Shown in pieces: positions 52,967-61,619 of a DNA stretch of 64,000 nucleotides. The translations under genes and the position numbers were made by a program. Positions within the stretch are counted from its first letter, which is position 1, and every line of letters starts with the position of its first letter. The stretch comes from JAFGGT01 sp036733165 (GTDB lineage Archaea; Methanobacteriota_B; Thermococci; Methanofastidiosales; NM3). The stretch lies in contig DAINBB010000004.1 in NCBI GenBank assembly GCA_036733165.1, positions 15,807 through 79,806 on the forward strand, written 5' to 3'. Below the pieces are notes generated by a model. It was given only the letters and a program-made list of their open reading frames with translations, was not told the DNA's origin and did not search any database.

Positions 52967-53590
52967 ATGAACGATAAGATGAGGTATCCTAAGGCACTTT
53001 TATTCGATATGGATGGCGTTCTGGTCGACTCCACGGAATCCTGGAGGGGGGCCCTGAACGATGCGTTGAGGCGATACGGTCAGAGAGAACTGTCAAAGGA
53101 GGAGTTCCTGGATCAGTACTGGGGTGCCGACCTTTTTCAGATACTGGAAAAGTTGGGATTGGACATGGGGATAGGCAGGTTTTGCAATGCCATCTACCCT
53201 GAGCACATCAGAGATGTCAAGCTGTTCCCAGAGACTATAGACACGCTTGAGAGGCTTCGGGATGTTGACAAGGCACTGGTCACCAACACGACGCTGGACT
53301 GCACTGAGAGGATCCTCGACAAATACGGCATAAGGCAATACTTCCTTGAGATAGTCACAAGCGACCAGGTACAATACGGGAAGCCACGTCCTGACATGCT
53401 TATCCTGGCCTGTGAAAGGCTTGGAAGGACGGCCGGAGAGGTCATGATGATAGGCGACACCATCAACGACATAATAGCCGCCAGGGATGCAAGATGCACA
53501 TCGATAGGCATAGGCGTCGACGGAGATTACCGGATAGGGTCGCTCAAGGAACTACCATCCCTCCTGAAAAGGATAATGGACAGTACATAA
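52967..53590 (+). CDS. HAD-superfamily phosphatase (phosphoglycolate phosphatase-like)
   Basis: 207 residues. Motif I FDMDGV supplies Asp14 and Asp16; motif II is LVTNTTLD near 103; the lysine motif is YGKPRPDM near 140 and motif IV GDTINDI near 163. The cap (about 20-90) is helical. Substrate unknown. A TATA-like CTTTTTATG about 25 bp upstream and no ribosome binding site suggest a leaderless start. It is the closest phosphatase gene to the his operon, which lacks histidinol-phosphatase. Confidence 0.85.
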   Translation: MNDKMRYPKALLFDMDGVLVDSTESWRGALNDALRRYGQRELSKEEFLDQYWGADLFQILEKLGLDMGIGRFCNAIYPEHIRDVKLFPETIDTLERLRDVDKALVTNTTLDCTERILDKYGIRQYFLEIVTSDQVQYGKPRPDMLILACERLGRTAGEVMMIGDTINDIIAARDARCTSIGIGVDGDYRIGSLKELPSLLKRIMDST

Positions 53591-53679
53591 CGGATGACGC
53601 CATTATCTGTTGCTTTCATCCCAAGCCCTGGTTGCCAACTCCCGCCCGATCAGGAACATGTCATACAAGATGGAAGTGC

Positions 53680-54420
53680 CTATCGCACGATCGGATTTGA
53701 TTCCATGTCGAAAGGATTCAGCCTCATTGCCAATGAAAAGAGGTAGGGATAATGTCTCTGCAGGTGGCGCATGTAATCCAGCCATTCGCCCACAAGCTGT
53801 ATGTAAACCCTTTTTAGGTCGCCCCTCAGGTGTTCCAGGTCGGTTGCCGGCAGCTTGTCAAGGTCTTTCCTGCTCTCCAATTCCTCGACCGCATGGAAGA
53901 CCGCCTGCAAGAGGTCAGTGAACGATTCATGCTCCAGAAGCATGGGGTTTTCCAAAAGCCTTACCAGGAAACCTCTTTTTCCCACCAGGAACTCCTTGAG
54001 GCATTGAAGGTCGACCTTCCCGATATCCACATCGTAGCTGTATTCCCTTAGCACTGCCTCTGCCCTGTCGAACTCATCGTCGTTCCAGTCGTTCTCGACT
54101 ATCAGGGAATCCCTTATCTTGTCAAGATTCGGGTCGCTGTCGGAAAGGTGCACCAACAACCTCGTTCCCACCTCGCTGAAGAAGGCCCCGATGACGATGT
54201 TCATCTTTTCCATCTTCTGTCGCTTGTCCCTGATGTTGAGGACTTTGTGTATGATCAAGGTCACCAAGAGCACATCGATTGGTACAAACGCTATATCGCC
54301 CAAGAGATAGATGAAGATGTGGTGAGAGTCGCTGAATATGATATAATGAAGAATGTATAGGATGGCGGATGCCGCCACAAGCGCCATCGCCAATTTTAGC
54401 TCCCATCTGATCCTTTTCAT
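53680..54420 (-). CDS. Membrane-anchored protein of unknown function
   Basis: 246 residues: two N-terminal membrane helices (about 8-28 and 35-60, with LLGDIAFVPIDVLLVTLIIH) and a helical cytoplasmic domain of some 180 residues, rich in charged residues and leucine. Similar two-helix proteins with a KMNIVIGAFFSEVGT motif at the membrane exit occur in anaerobic bacteria and archaea; no function is known to me. ATG 54420 begins directly before the first helix; a longer frame reaches 54540 but would run over the his promoter. Confidence 0.5.
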   Translation of the reverse strand: MKRIRWELKLAMALVAASAILYILHYIIFSDSHHIFIYLLGDIAFVPIDVLLVTLIIHKVLNIRDKRQKMEKMNIVIGAFFSEVGTRLLVHLSDSDPNLDKIRDSLIVENDWNDDEFDRAEAVLREYSYDVDIGKVDLQCLKEFLVGKRGFLVRLLENPMLLEHESFTDLLQAVFHAVEELESRKDLDKLPATDLEHLRGDLKRVYIQLVGEWLDYMRHLQRHYPYLFSLAMRLNPFDMESNPIVR

Positions 54421-54492
54421 GATATGAAACAAGGGGACATGACTATTAATATTTAGCGATTTTGACATTTTAGGACCAAACTCACCCAAAAT

Positions 54493-54718
54493 TTTATAAA
54501 TGATTTGTATAATGAAAGTCATAATTCGGAGTCTGATCATTATGAACGCTGTTGATTTGGAGGCTAAGGCACTTTCAATGTGTGCTGGTCGCCTTCATGC
54601 CCGATAAGATGGATACAAACCTCATTGATGAAAACGACAGTATCCAAACCGACTCCATCGCAATCTCATCGACTATTCTGGGAGGTTCCAAAAATGATTT
54701 CCAAAGGTGATTTATTTC
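54493..54718 (+). promoter_or_regulatory. Promoter and long leader of the histidine operon
   Basis: TATA-like TTTATAAA at 54493-54500; with a normal 25-bp spacing the leader before hisG is about 195 nt. It contains two short frames: 54542-54607 (21 codons, the last ones encoding Leu-His-Ala-Arg) and 54609-54710 (33 codons, ending eight bases before the hisG ATG). AAGGTGAT at 54704-54711 is the hisG ribosome binding site. Confidence 0.45.
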
Positions 54719-55342
54719 ATGGCCCGCAGCTTTGACTACAAAGAGAAGGAAGAAGTAATGCTCGTGCTGCCCAAAAACACCGGACTCAAGGAGTACACAC
54801 AATTGTTCATGGACAAATATCCTGACTACAAGGAACTCAAGGTTGTGGAGGTCAGGGGTGAGGATGTGCCGTTCTGGATAAGCCAACTGGCAAGGAAAGG
54901 GAAAAAGGTGTACGGATTCACCGGCAGGGACCTCTATCATGAGTATGAGCTTGAGAATCCCGATGAGGAGCTGGTCGAGGTCATTGATGTGATGGAATGG
55001 AACGATCCCACTGCCATGTATAATAAACCGGCGCTGTGCCTGATAGGCCCTGAGAAGATGTCCATGGAGGATATGCCCAAGGACATCACAATATGTGCGA
55101 GCAAGAAGTACAGGTGCATAGTTAAGGATTATCTAAACAGATATAGGGAAAAAGGATACAGATTCAACGAGGTATTCGTCAACGGAAGTGTGGAGACCAG
55201 CTGCAGCGAGGGCATATCGGACCTTGCGATAGATATTGTATACTCTGGCAGGAGCATGAAGGAATGCGGTCTGAGGATCTATGATGTCATATTTAAAAGC
55301 GATTGTGTCATCCTCGGGGGTAGGTCAAATGATAGAACCTAA
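54719..55342 (+). CDS. hisG: ATP phosphoribosyltransferase, short form
   Basis: 207-residue HisG, first step of histidine synthesis (ATP + PRPP). Features: VLPKNTGLKEY at the N-terminus, GFTGRDLYHEYE near 62, ICASKKYRCIVKDYL near 125, the PRPP-loop-like NGSVETSCSEGISDLAIDIV near 155. It lacks the ~80-residue C-terminal regulatory domain of long HisG; short forms usually need HisZ, which is not encoded here. ATG 54719 has AAGGTGAT seven bases upstream. It overlaps hisC by 14 bp. Confidence 0.85.
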   Translation: MARSFDYKEKEEVMLVLPKNTGLKEYTQLFMDKYPDYKELKVVEVRGEDVPFWISQLARKGKKVYGFTGRDLYHEYELENPDEELVEVIDVMEWNDPTAMYNKPALCLIGPEKMSMEDMPKDITICASKKYRCIVKDYLNRYREKGYRFNEVFVNGSVETSCSEGISDLAIDIVYSGRSMKECGLRIYDVIFKSDCVILGGRSNDRT

Positions 55343-56378
55343 TCAATACATCCGCAAGGTCAGCGGTTACGTCCCCCCCATGGAAGGGAGGAGAAAGAAG
55401 ATCAGGATGGACTTCAATGAGAATTGCATAGGTCCGTCGCCCAACGTGATGAAGATAGTGAGGGAACTGCCCTCGAACATCATATCCACGTATCCAGAGT
55501 ACCGGAACGCCTATGAACTGTTCTCAGAAAGCTTTGGAGTGGACCAGTCCAGGATCCTCATAACAAACGGTTCCGATGAGGCGATACGCCTTGTCTTCAA
55601 TGCCTATGTATCATCGGGCGACAAGATAGTGATACCTGTGCCCACATTCACCATCTTCGACCTTGAAGCCAGAATGTTCGGTGCAGATGTGAGCGAGGTG
55701 CCTTTCAACAGTGACCTGTCATTTCCCAAAGATGCCGTTATAGGGGAGAGCGAAGGGTCGAGGATGACGGTGATAGTCAATCCAAACAATCCCACGGGCA
55801 GCAGCGCGAGCCTCGACACCATAGAACGAATTGCAGAAAATGCAGACCTGGTATTCGTGGATGAGGCCTACTGCGAGTTCAAGGGCGTTAGCGCACTAGG
55901 CCTGTTGGACAAATATGACAACATCATCGTTACCAGGACGTTCTCAAAGGCCTACGGGTTGGCGGGGCTCAGGATAGGGCTCCTGTTCGCGAACGAGAAG
56001 ATCATCAAGACCTTGAAAAAGGTCATATCGCCCTACAGCGTGAACATGATAGCGATCGAGTGCGCCATGGCGGCGATCAGGGACCAGGAGCACATGCGTT
56101 CATGTGTAAGTGAGATCATGAGGTCCAGGGACATGCTGATGTCGGGCCTTAGGTCTATGGGATTCAGGGTATACGACTCGGATGCGAACTTCTTCATATG
56201 CGATCTAGGAAAAGAGCACGACAACGTCTTGAAGATACTTAATGACAACGACATCCTTGTGAGGGACAGGAAGGGAGACCTGCTTCTAGAGAACTGTGTA
56301 AGGATAAGCGCAGGCACCATGGATGAGTGCAAGACCTTGCTCGACGTGCTTGGAGATTATTACGGTGGTGCCAAATGA
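55329..56378 (+). CDS. hisC: Histidinol-phosphate aminotransferase
   Basis: 349-residue PLP enzyme converting imidazole acetol phosphate to histidinol phosphate. DFNENCIGPSPNVMK near 30, TNGSDEAIRL near 78, NPNNPTGSSAS near 140, VDEAYCEFKG near 165 and the PLP lysine in TRTFSKAYGLAGLRIG near 195 are diagnostic. It overlaps hisB by 4 bp (ATGA). Confidence 0.93.
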   Translation: MIEPNQYIRKVSGYVPPMEGRRKKIRMDFNENCIGPSPNVMKIVRELPSNIISTYPEYRNAYELFSESFGVDQSRILITNGSDEAIRLVFNAYVSSGDKIVIPVPTFTIFDLEARMFGADVSEVPFNSDLSFPKDAVIGESEGSRMTVIVNPNNPTGSSASLDTIERIAENADLVFVDEAYCEFKGVSALGLLDKYDNIIVTRTFSKAYGLAGLRIGLLFANEKIIKTLKKVISPYSVNMIAIECAMAAIRDQEHMRSCVSEIMRSRDMLMSGLRSMGFRVYDSDANFFICDLGKEHDNVLKILNDNDILVRDRKGDLLLENCVRISAGTMDECKTLLDVLGDYYGGAK

Positions 56379-56965
56379 GGTCTTCAAGGATAGAGAGGAA
56401 CACGAACGAGACACAGATCGTGATCTCCCTGAACATTGATGGCAAGGGAAGGTATGATATCGAGACGGGCATAGGATTCCTTGACCACATGTTGGGAACC
56501 TTTGCCAAACACGGTCTGTTCGATGTCGACATAAGGGCCAAGGGCGACCTGAACGTGGACCAGCACCATCTGGTCGAAGACCTTGGGATCACGCTCGGAA
56601 AGGCGTTCGACAAGGCCTTGGGCGAGAGGATGGGGATCAACAGGACGGGTTACTTTGTCTTTCCCATGGACGAGTCCCTGGCAGTGGTGTCCGTGGACAT
56701 CTCCGGAAGGCCGTCGCTCCTATTCAGGGCCGACTTCAAGAGAAGGATGATAGGGGAGCTCGACTCCGACCTCTTCTATGATTTCTTCAAGGGATTCGCA
56801 GACTCCATGAAGGGAAGCCTCGCCATCAGGGTGCTTGAAGGAAGGAACGACCATCACAAGGCCGAATCTATATTCAAGGCCTTTGCAAGGGCGATGCGCA
56901 TGGCATGCTCGGAAGATCCCAGAATGATAGATGAGATACCAAGCACCAAGGGATTGATAGAATGA
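56375..56965 (+). CDS. hisB: Imidazoleglycerol-phosphate dehydratase
   Basis: 196-residue dehydratase (bacterial HisB C-terminal domain equivalent). The two metal-binding repeats are visible: GFLDHML near 35 with DQHHLVEDLGI near 65, and later the GRNDHHKAESIFKAFARA near 160. No phosphatase domain is fused. ATGA overlap with both hisC and hisH shows tight coupling. Confidence 0.95.
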   Translation: MRSSRIERNTNETQIVISLNIDGKGRYDIETGIGFLDHMLGTFAKHGLFDVDIRAKGDLNVDQHHLVEDLGITLGKAFDKALGERMGINRTGYFVFPMDESLAVVSVDISGRPSLLFRADFKRRMIGELDSDLFYDFFKGFADSMKGSLAIRVLEGRNDHHKAESIFKAFARAMRMACSEDPRMIDEIPSTKGLIE

Positions 56966-57546
56966 TAGGGATACTCGACTATGGCGCAGGCAATCTTGCA
57001 AGTGTCAAGAACGCCATGGACTTCCTCGGATACGAGGCCGAGATGGTGACAAGCGCAAAGGACATTGAAAAGTGCGATGGCATCATATTTCCGGGACAGG
57101 GGTCTTTCGGTTCGATGGTAGACATCCTGAAGGAAAGGGGGATGTACGGACCGTTGTACGACTACATCATCGGCGGCAGGCCTTTCCTTGGCATATGCCT
57201 GGGCCTGCAGGTTCTCTACGAAGGCAGCGACGAGAGCCCCGGATACAAAGGCTACGGCATCATGAAGGGAAGGGCCCAGAGGTTCGAGAAGGGCAAGGTG
57301 CCCCAGATAGGATGGAACGAGATATGTCCCTTGGCCGATGACATCCCCGGAGGTTGGGCATATTATGTCAACTCGTACAGGATAGTGGACCCCAAGAACG
57401 CCATCGCGATGAGCGATTACTATGGCAGATTCGTGGCCGCTGTAAAAAAGGACAACATAACGGCGTTCCAGTTCCATCCCGAGAAGAGCGGGAAGTACGG
57501 ACTGTCGTTGTTAAGGTGGTGGTATGGATGCTTGCAAAAAGAATAA
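56962..57546 (+). CDS. hisH: Imidazole glycerol phosphate synthase, glutaminase subunit
   Basis: 194-residue class I glutaminase supplying ammonia to HisF. Catalytic Cys lies in LGICLGLQVLYEGS near 76 and the His-x-Glu in FQFHPEKSG near 173. LDYGAGNLASVKNAM begins the protein. It overlaps hisF by 19 bp. Confidence 0.95.
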   Translation: MIGILDYGAGNLASVKNAMDFLGYEAEMVTSAKDIEKCDGIIFPGQGSFGSMVDILKERGMYGPLYDYIIGGRPFLGICLGLQVLYEGSDESPGYKGYGIMKGRAQRFEKGKVPQIGWNEICPLADDIPGGWAYYVNSYRIVDPKNAIAMSDYYGRFVAAVKKDNITAFQFHPEKSGKYGLSLLRWWYGCLQKE

Positions 57547-58283
57547 TCCCATGCCTCGATGTCAGGGACGGGAGGGTGGTCAAGGGCACCAACTTCGTCA
57601 ACATCAGGGATGCGGGGGACCCTGTAGAACTCGGAAAGAGGTATGATGAGCAAAGCGCCGATGAACTGGTGTTCCTCGATATAATGGCGTCCCAGGAGAA
57701 CAGGGGGACCACCATCAACATGGTAAGGAAGGTCGCTAAAGAGATCTTCATTCCATTTACCGTGGGCGGCGGGATAGATTCGATAGAAGCGATAGGCACG
57801 ATATTGAAGTCGGGAGCCGACAAGGTCTCTGTGAACACGGCGGCCGTCAAGGACCCAGAACTGGTAAGAAAGTCATCCGACTACTTCGGCAGCCAGTGCA
57901 TAGTTGTGGCTGTGGACGCAAAGAGGAACGGCGACGGATGGGAGGTGTACACCCACGGCGGCAGGAGGCCCACGGGCATAGACGCCTTGCAATGGATGAA
58001 AAATGTACAGGACCTCGGCGCGGGGGAGATACTCCTCACATCGATGGACTGTGACGGCACCAAGTCGGGTTACGACCTTGAGCTTCACAGGCGGGCGGAC
58101 AAGCTGCTCTCCATACCGATAATAGCGTCAGGCGGCGCAGGGACCTTGGAATCGATAGGCGATGTCCTGACGGAAGGGAGGGCCGACGCAGCCCTTGCCG
58201 CATCGATATTCCACTACGGAACATACACCGTGAAGGACGTGAAGGAATATCTGGCGGGGATCGGAGTTGAGGTGAGATTATGA
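57528..58283 (+). CDS. hisF: Imidazole glycerol phosphate synthase, cyclase subunit
   Basis: 251-residue (beta/alpha)8 barrel that closes the imidazole ring. The phosphate-binding halves are IIPCLDVRDGRVVKG at the N-terminus and VSVNTAAVKDP, with the catalytic aspartates at residues 10 and about 130 (VAVDAKRN). Ends with FHYGTYTVKDVKEYL. ATG 57528 lies inside the end of hisH with AAGGTGG upstream. Overlaps the next gene by 4 bp. Confidence 0.95.
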   Translation: MLAKRIIPCLDVRDGRVVKGTNFVNIRDAGDPVELGKRYDEQSADELVFLDIMASQENRGTTINMVRKVAKEIFIPFTVGGGIDSIEAIGTILKSGADKVSVNTAAVKDPELVRKSSDYFGSQCIVVAVDAKRNGDGWEVYTHGGRRPTGIDALQWMKNVQDLGAGEILLTSMDCDGTKSGYDLELHRRADKLLSIPIIASGGAGTLESIGDVLTEGRADAALAASIFHYGTYTVKDVKEYLAGIGVEVRL

Positions 58284-59509
58284 TAATACCTAGCATAGAC
58301 ATCATGGACGGCAAGGCGGTGCAGTTGGAACAGGGCAGCAGAAAGATGCTCGAGAGGGACGATGTGCTGGACCTGGCAAGGACATTCGGTAGATATGGCG
58401 AGATAGCCGTTATCGACCTTGATGCCGCCATGGGCAAGGGCAACAACATGGAACTGATAAAGGAGATAGTAAAGGTCACGGAATGCAGGGTAGGGGGTGG
58501 CATAAGGACCCCCGAGAAGGGCAGAGAGCTCCTCCGCAGCGGAGCAAAGAGGATAATCATAGGCACGAGCGCATCTCCCGAGTTCCTCAGGAACTTCAGG
58601 AAGGAGGACGTGATCGTGGCCATAGACACAAGGGGCGGCAATGTCACCGACCAAGGATGGAAGAACGACACCGGCGTGACCCCGATGCGCAGGATAGAGG
58701 AGCTCAAGGAGTTCTGCGGAGGATTCCTCTTCACAGACGTGGAGAGGGAAGGAAGACTGAAGGGATTCGATACACGGCTCGCCAAGGAGATCAGGTGCGC
58801 CGTTCCCAAGGGGACCTCGCTCACCGCCGCGGGAGGGATCACCACGATCGAGGAGATCATCGAGCTTGACAGGAACGATATGGACTGTCAGCTGGGCATG
58901 TCAATATACACGGGCAGGATAAGGCTTGAGGACGCCTTTATCGCCCTTATGGACTTCAAAAAGGGCGAAGGCCTCGTCCCCACAATAGTGCAGGAGGTGG
59001 GCGGGGATGTGCTGATGTTGGCCTACTCCGATGAGGAATCACTAAGGCACGCCCTTACACGGGGCGAGGGGGCATACCGCTCGCGTTCAAGAAAAAAGCT
59101 ATGGGTGAAAGGAGAGGAGTCAGGCAACACCCAGGAGCTCGTGAGAGTGAGATATGACTGCGACAGGGACACGCTCCTGTTCACCGTGAGGCAGATGGGG
59201 GTGGCCTGTCACACCGGCAGATATTCCTGCTTCGATGACAGGGAGTTCGGATTGACAGAGTTGTACGATGTACTGAGGTCCAGGATAGACGATGGCGACG
59301 AAGGATCATACACGTACAGGACCGCCAAGGAAGAGAAGAACATAATGTCAAAGATCGCAGAGGAGTCAAAAGAGGTTATAAACTACACCGACAGGCCAAA
59401 TCTGGTGTGGGAGATAGCCGATCTGACATACTTTTTATTAATGTTAATGGCAAAGAAAGGTATTGGACCAGAAGAGATAGTCAAGGAACTAAGAGGGAGG
59501 AGAAGATGA
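58280..59509 (+). CDS. hisA: Trifunctional HisA-HisI-HisE fusion
   Basis: 409 residues with three histidine enzymes in one chain. Residues 1-222 are HisA, the ProFAR isomerase barrel (IPSIDIMDGKAVQL with Asp7, VGGGIRT at 71-77, VAIDTRGG with Asp116, TAAGGI at 182). Residues 226-320 are HisI, PRA-CH: YRSRSRKKLWVKGEESGNTQ, then the zinc/magnesium ligands in YDCDRDTLL and VACHTGRYSCF. Residues 324-405 are HisE, PRA-PH, a MazG-like helical domain with KIAEESKEV. Steps 2, 3 and 4 of the pathway are thus linked. No frame disruption is seen at the junctions. Confidence 0.9.
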   Translation: MIIPSIDIMDGKAVQLEQGSRKMLERDDVLDLARTFGRYGEIAVIDLDAAMGKGNNMELIKEIVKVTECRVGGGIRTPEKGRELLRSGAKRIIIGTSASPEFLRNFRKEDVIVAIDTRGGNVTDQGWKNDTGVTPMRRIEELKEFCGGFLFTDVEREGRLKGFDTRLAKEIRCAVPKGTSLTAAGGITTIEEIIELDRNDMDCQLGMSIYTGRIRLEDAFIALMDFKKGEGLVPTIVQEVGGDVLMLAYSDEESLRHALTRGEGAYRSRSRKKLWVKGEESGNTQELVRVRYDCDRDTLLFTVRQMGVACHTGRYSCFDDREFGLTELYDVLRSRIDDGDEGSYTYRTAKEEKNIMSKIAEESKEVINYTDRPNLVWEIADLTYFLLMLMAKKGIGPEEIVKELRGRRR

Positions 59510-60738
59510 AGATAGTGAAATCCGTTCCAGAGTCATTCTATCACAGGATCCCCTTCGAGGAGACAGAGATCGTCAGGGAGGTCATTGACGATGTCAGAAG
59601 AGATGGGGACAAGGCCGTCATAAGATATACTGAGAAGTTCGACCAGTACACTCCGAGTTCGCTTGAGGTGGGAAAGGACGACATAGAAAGGGCCTACGAG
59701 AATGTTGATGAGAATGTGACAGAGGCCATCATGAAGGCCCATGAGCACATAAAGGAGTTCGCCGAGATACAGATAGCATCTCTCAAAGACTTCGAGCTCA
59801 AGACCAAATGGAGCGTATTGGGCCAAAAGATCATACCAATAGACAAGGTGGGATGCTATGTCCCGGGGGGCAGGTACCCGCTGCCATCATCGGCCCTTAT
59901 GTCGATCACGCCCGCAAGGGTTGCAGGCGTCGAGAAGATCGTGGTCTGCTCCCCAAAGATCAGGGACGAGACCATCATAGCCGCCGATGTCGCGGGTGCG
60001 GACAGGATATTCTCCGTTGGCGGGATACAGGCCATAGCCGCCATGGCCTACGGCACCGAGACTATACCTCACGTGCACATGATCGTAGGACCTGGGAACA
60101 AGTACGTGACCGAGGCGAAGAGGATGGTCTACGGCGATGTTGGCATAGACTTCCTGGCAGGTCCAAGCGAAGTGGTCATCGTCGCAGACGACAGCGGTGA
60201 TGCATCGCTGATAGCGACGGACATGATGTCACAGGCCGAGCACGACCCCTTGGCGCAGGCGCATCTGGTGACCACCAGTGAGAAGCTGGCGTTGGACGTC
60301 GACAGGGAGATCAGGGAACAGTTGAAGGACAGCCCCACGAGGGATGTCGCATCACAGTCCCTCGAGAACTCCTACGTCATCATCGTGGACAGCATGGAGA
60401 AGGCCTATAACATAACGAACAAGAGGGCCCCCGAGCACGTCGAACTGCAGGTCAAGGACGAGGAGACCGCCAAGGCTGCCCTCAAACACTACGGCTCGCT
60501 CTTCATCGGCAAGGACTCTGCAGAGAGCTTCGGGGACTATGCCTCAGGGACGAACCACATACTGCCCACAGGGGGAGGCGCAAGATTCACAGGAGGACTT
60601 TCGGTCTTCAGCTTCCTGAAGATACAGACATACCAGAAGATCACGTCTCCGGACCTGATAGCCGACATAGTGGCAGAACTGGCCAAGGCAGAGGGGCTCG
60701 ACTCCCACATGCGCTCTGCGCTAAAAAGAAAGAATTAG
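59506..60738 (+). CDS. hisD: Histidinol dehydrogenase
   Basis: 410-residue zinc enzyme for the last two oxidations to histidine. The signature region IVGPGNKYVTEAKRMVYGDVGIDFLAGPSEV lies near 195-225 and the zinc/catalytic histidines at EHDPLAQAHL near 245, HVELQV near 318 and the C-terminal TGGGARFTGGLSVFSFLK. ATG 59506 overlaps the HisAIE stop as ATGA. Last gene of the operon. Confidence 0.96.
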   Translation: MKIVKSVPESFYHRIPFEETEIVREVIDDVRRDGDKAVIRYTEKFDQYTPSSLEVGKDDIERAYENVDENVTEAIMKAHEHIKEFAEIQIASLKDFELKTKWSVLGQKIIPIDKVGCYVPGGRYPLPSSALMSITPARVAGVEKIVVCSPKIRDETIIAADVAGADRIFSVGGIQAIAAMAYGTETIPHVHMIVGPGNKYVTEAKRMVYGDVGIDFLAGPSEVVIVADDSGDASLIATDMMSQAEHDPLAQAHLVTTSEKLALDVDREIREQLKDSPTRDVASQSLENSYVIIVDSMEKAYNITNKRAPEHVELQVKDEETAKAALKHYGSLFIGKDSAESFGDYASGTNHILPTGGGARFTGGLSVFSFLKIQTYQKITSPDLIADIVAELAKAEGLDSHMRSALKRKN

Positions 60739-60767
60739 GCGCCCGGTGGCGCCGACCCTATTTTTTT
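60738..60767 (+). terminator. Hairpin terminator of the his operon
   Basis: GGCGCC-CGGT-GGCGCC at 60738-60753 forms a perfect 6-bp GC stem starting in the hisD stop codon, and seven T's follow at 60761-60767. The same region is the 3' end of the convergent DUF1847 gene. Confidence 0.65.
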
Positions 60768-61428
60768 AAGGTGTGAAGTAGGCTCTTTTCGAGAACACGT
60801 TGTACAGCGCCGCCTGGGGATTGTTCCCAGTGACCTTGTCCTTGACTATGAGCGTGGTGACGAGCGCGTTCGAATGTTTGGTAAATATCATGTCGTGACC
60901 CAGGCACAGGCCGATCAGGACGTTTATGTCCGTCCCCCTGTCGTTGAGGATCTGTGCCTGCACAACAGGATTGCATGACGGTTCAAAGGCGTCTGGCCCC
61001 CTTATCTTGTTCTCCTTTGGAACTCCCACATCTTCCTTATTTATTCCGCCACATTTGCATAATATGGCGTCCACCTCTAGACCAAACGATTCCAAGACCT
61101 TTCCTACGATGGCAGCCTCATTGCTGACAGCCTTGCAAAACGCCAAGCCTATATGGGTCATTCCGGACGCCTTGGCGTACTCTACGATCTCCCTGAGGCG
61201 GGGATAGCATGGTGCGTTCTTGCCGTTGACCTTTGCGAAGCCATCCTTCTCCACCTTCGTGGCCGGTATGTTCAAGGCCCTGAACTCCTCGTCCTTGCAA
61301 TCCTCACAGACTCTCTCAAAGATCTCTGGGTACTCTATCATCGGACAGCCTTCAGGGGCCTTTTCCTTGGTCCAATTTCCTGCAAAACAATAATAACCTG
61401 GACATTTATCGCATCTTATAGAAGTCAT
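60766..61428 (-). CDS. DUF1847 metal-binding protein
   Basis: 220 residues matching DUF1847: an N-terminal cysteine cluster (IRCDKCPGYYCFAG), HIGLAFCKAVSNEA near 92, ILCKCGGINKE near 121, SCNPVVQAQILN near 150 and GLCLGHDMIF near 172. Many cysteines suggest metal or cluster binding. The family is frequent in anaerobic archaea and bacteria and has no known function. A TATTTAAATAG box lies about 40 bp upstream. Confidence 0.78.
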   Translation of the reverse strand: MTSIRCDKCPGYYCFAGNWTKEKAPEGCPMIEYPEIFERVCEDCKDEEFRALNIPATKVEKDGFAKVNGKNAPCYPRLREIVEYAKASGMTHIGLAFCKAVSNEAAIVGKVLESFGLEVDAILCKCGGINKEDVGVPKENKIRGPDAFEPSCNPVVQAQILNDRGTDINVLIGLCLGHDMIFTKHSNALVTTLIVKDKVTGNNPQAALYNVFSKRAYFTP

Positions 61429-61619
61429 CGTTTGTCAACTCCCAGTATTCAAATGAAAAAAACTATTTAAATAATTTAGTATCGGGGCCCATTATCCAGA
61501 TCTATCTCTATGTTGTGCACACTATGACCATGAAATATATTTTGTAATCGAATATTTCGACATCGAAATATTTATATACCAAAAACAATATCCTATCATC
61601 CAATCAATCAAGAAGTGAT
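61429..61619. promoter_or_regulatory. Divergent intergenic region, DUF1847 / MarR
   Basis: 191 bp holding both promoters: on the plus strand a TATA-like ATTTATATAC at 61569-61578 directly after the palindrome described separately. Nothing else recognised. Confidence 0.45.
61551..61572. promoter_or_regulatory. Operator-like perfect inverted repeat
   Basis: AATATTTCGA-CA-TCGAAATATT: perfect 10-bp arms with a 2-bp spacer, the dimension of MarR-family operators. It touches the TATA box of the MarR gene, so binding would block transcription initiation. Confidence 0.6.
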
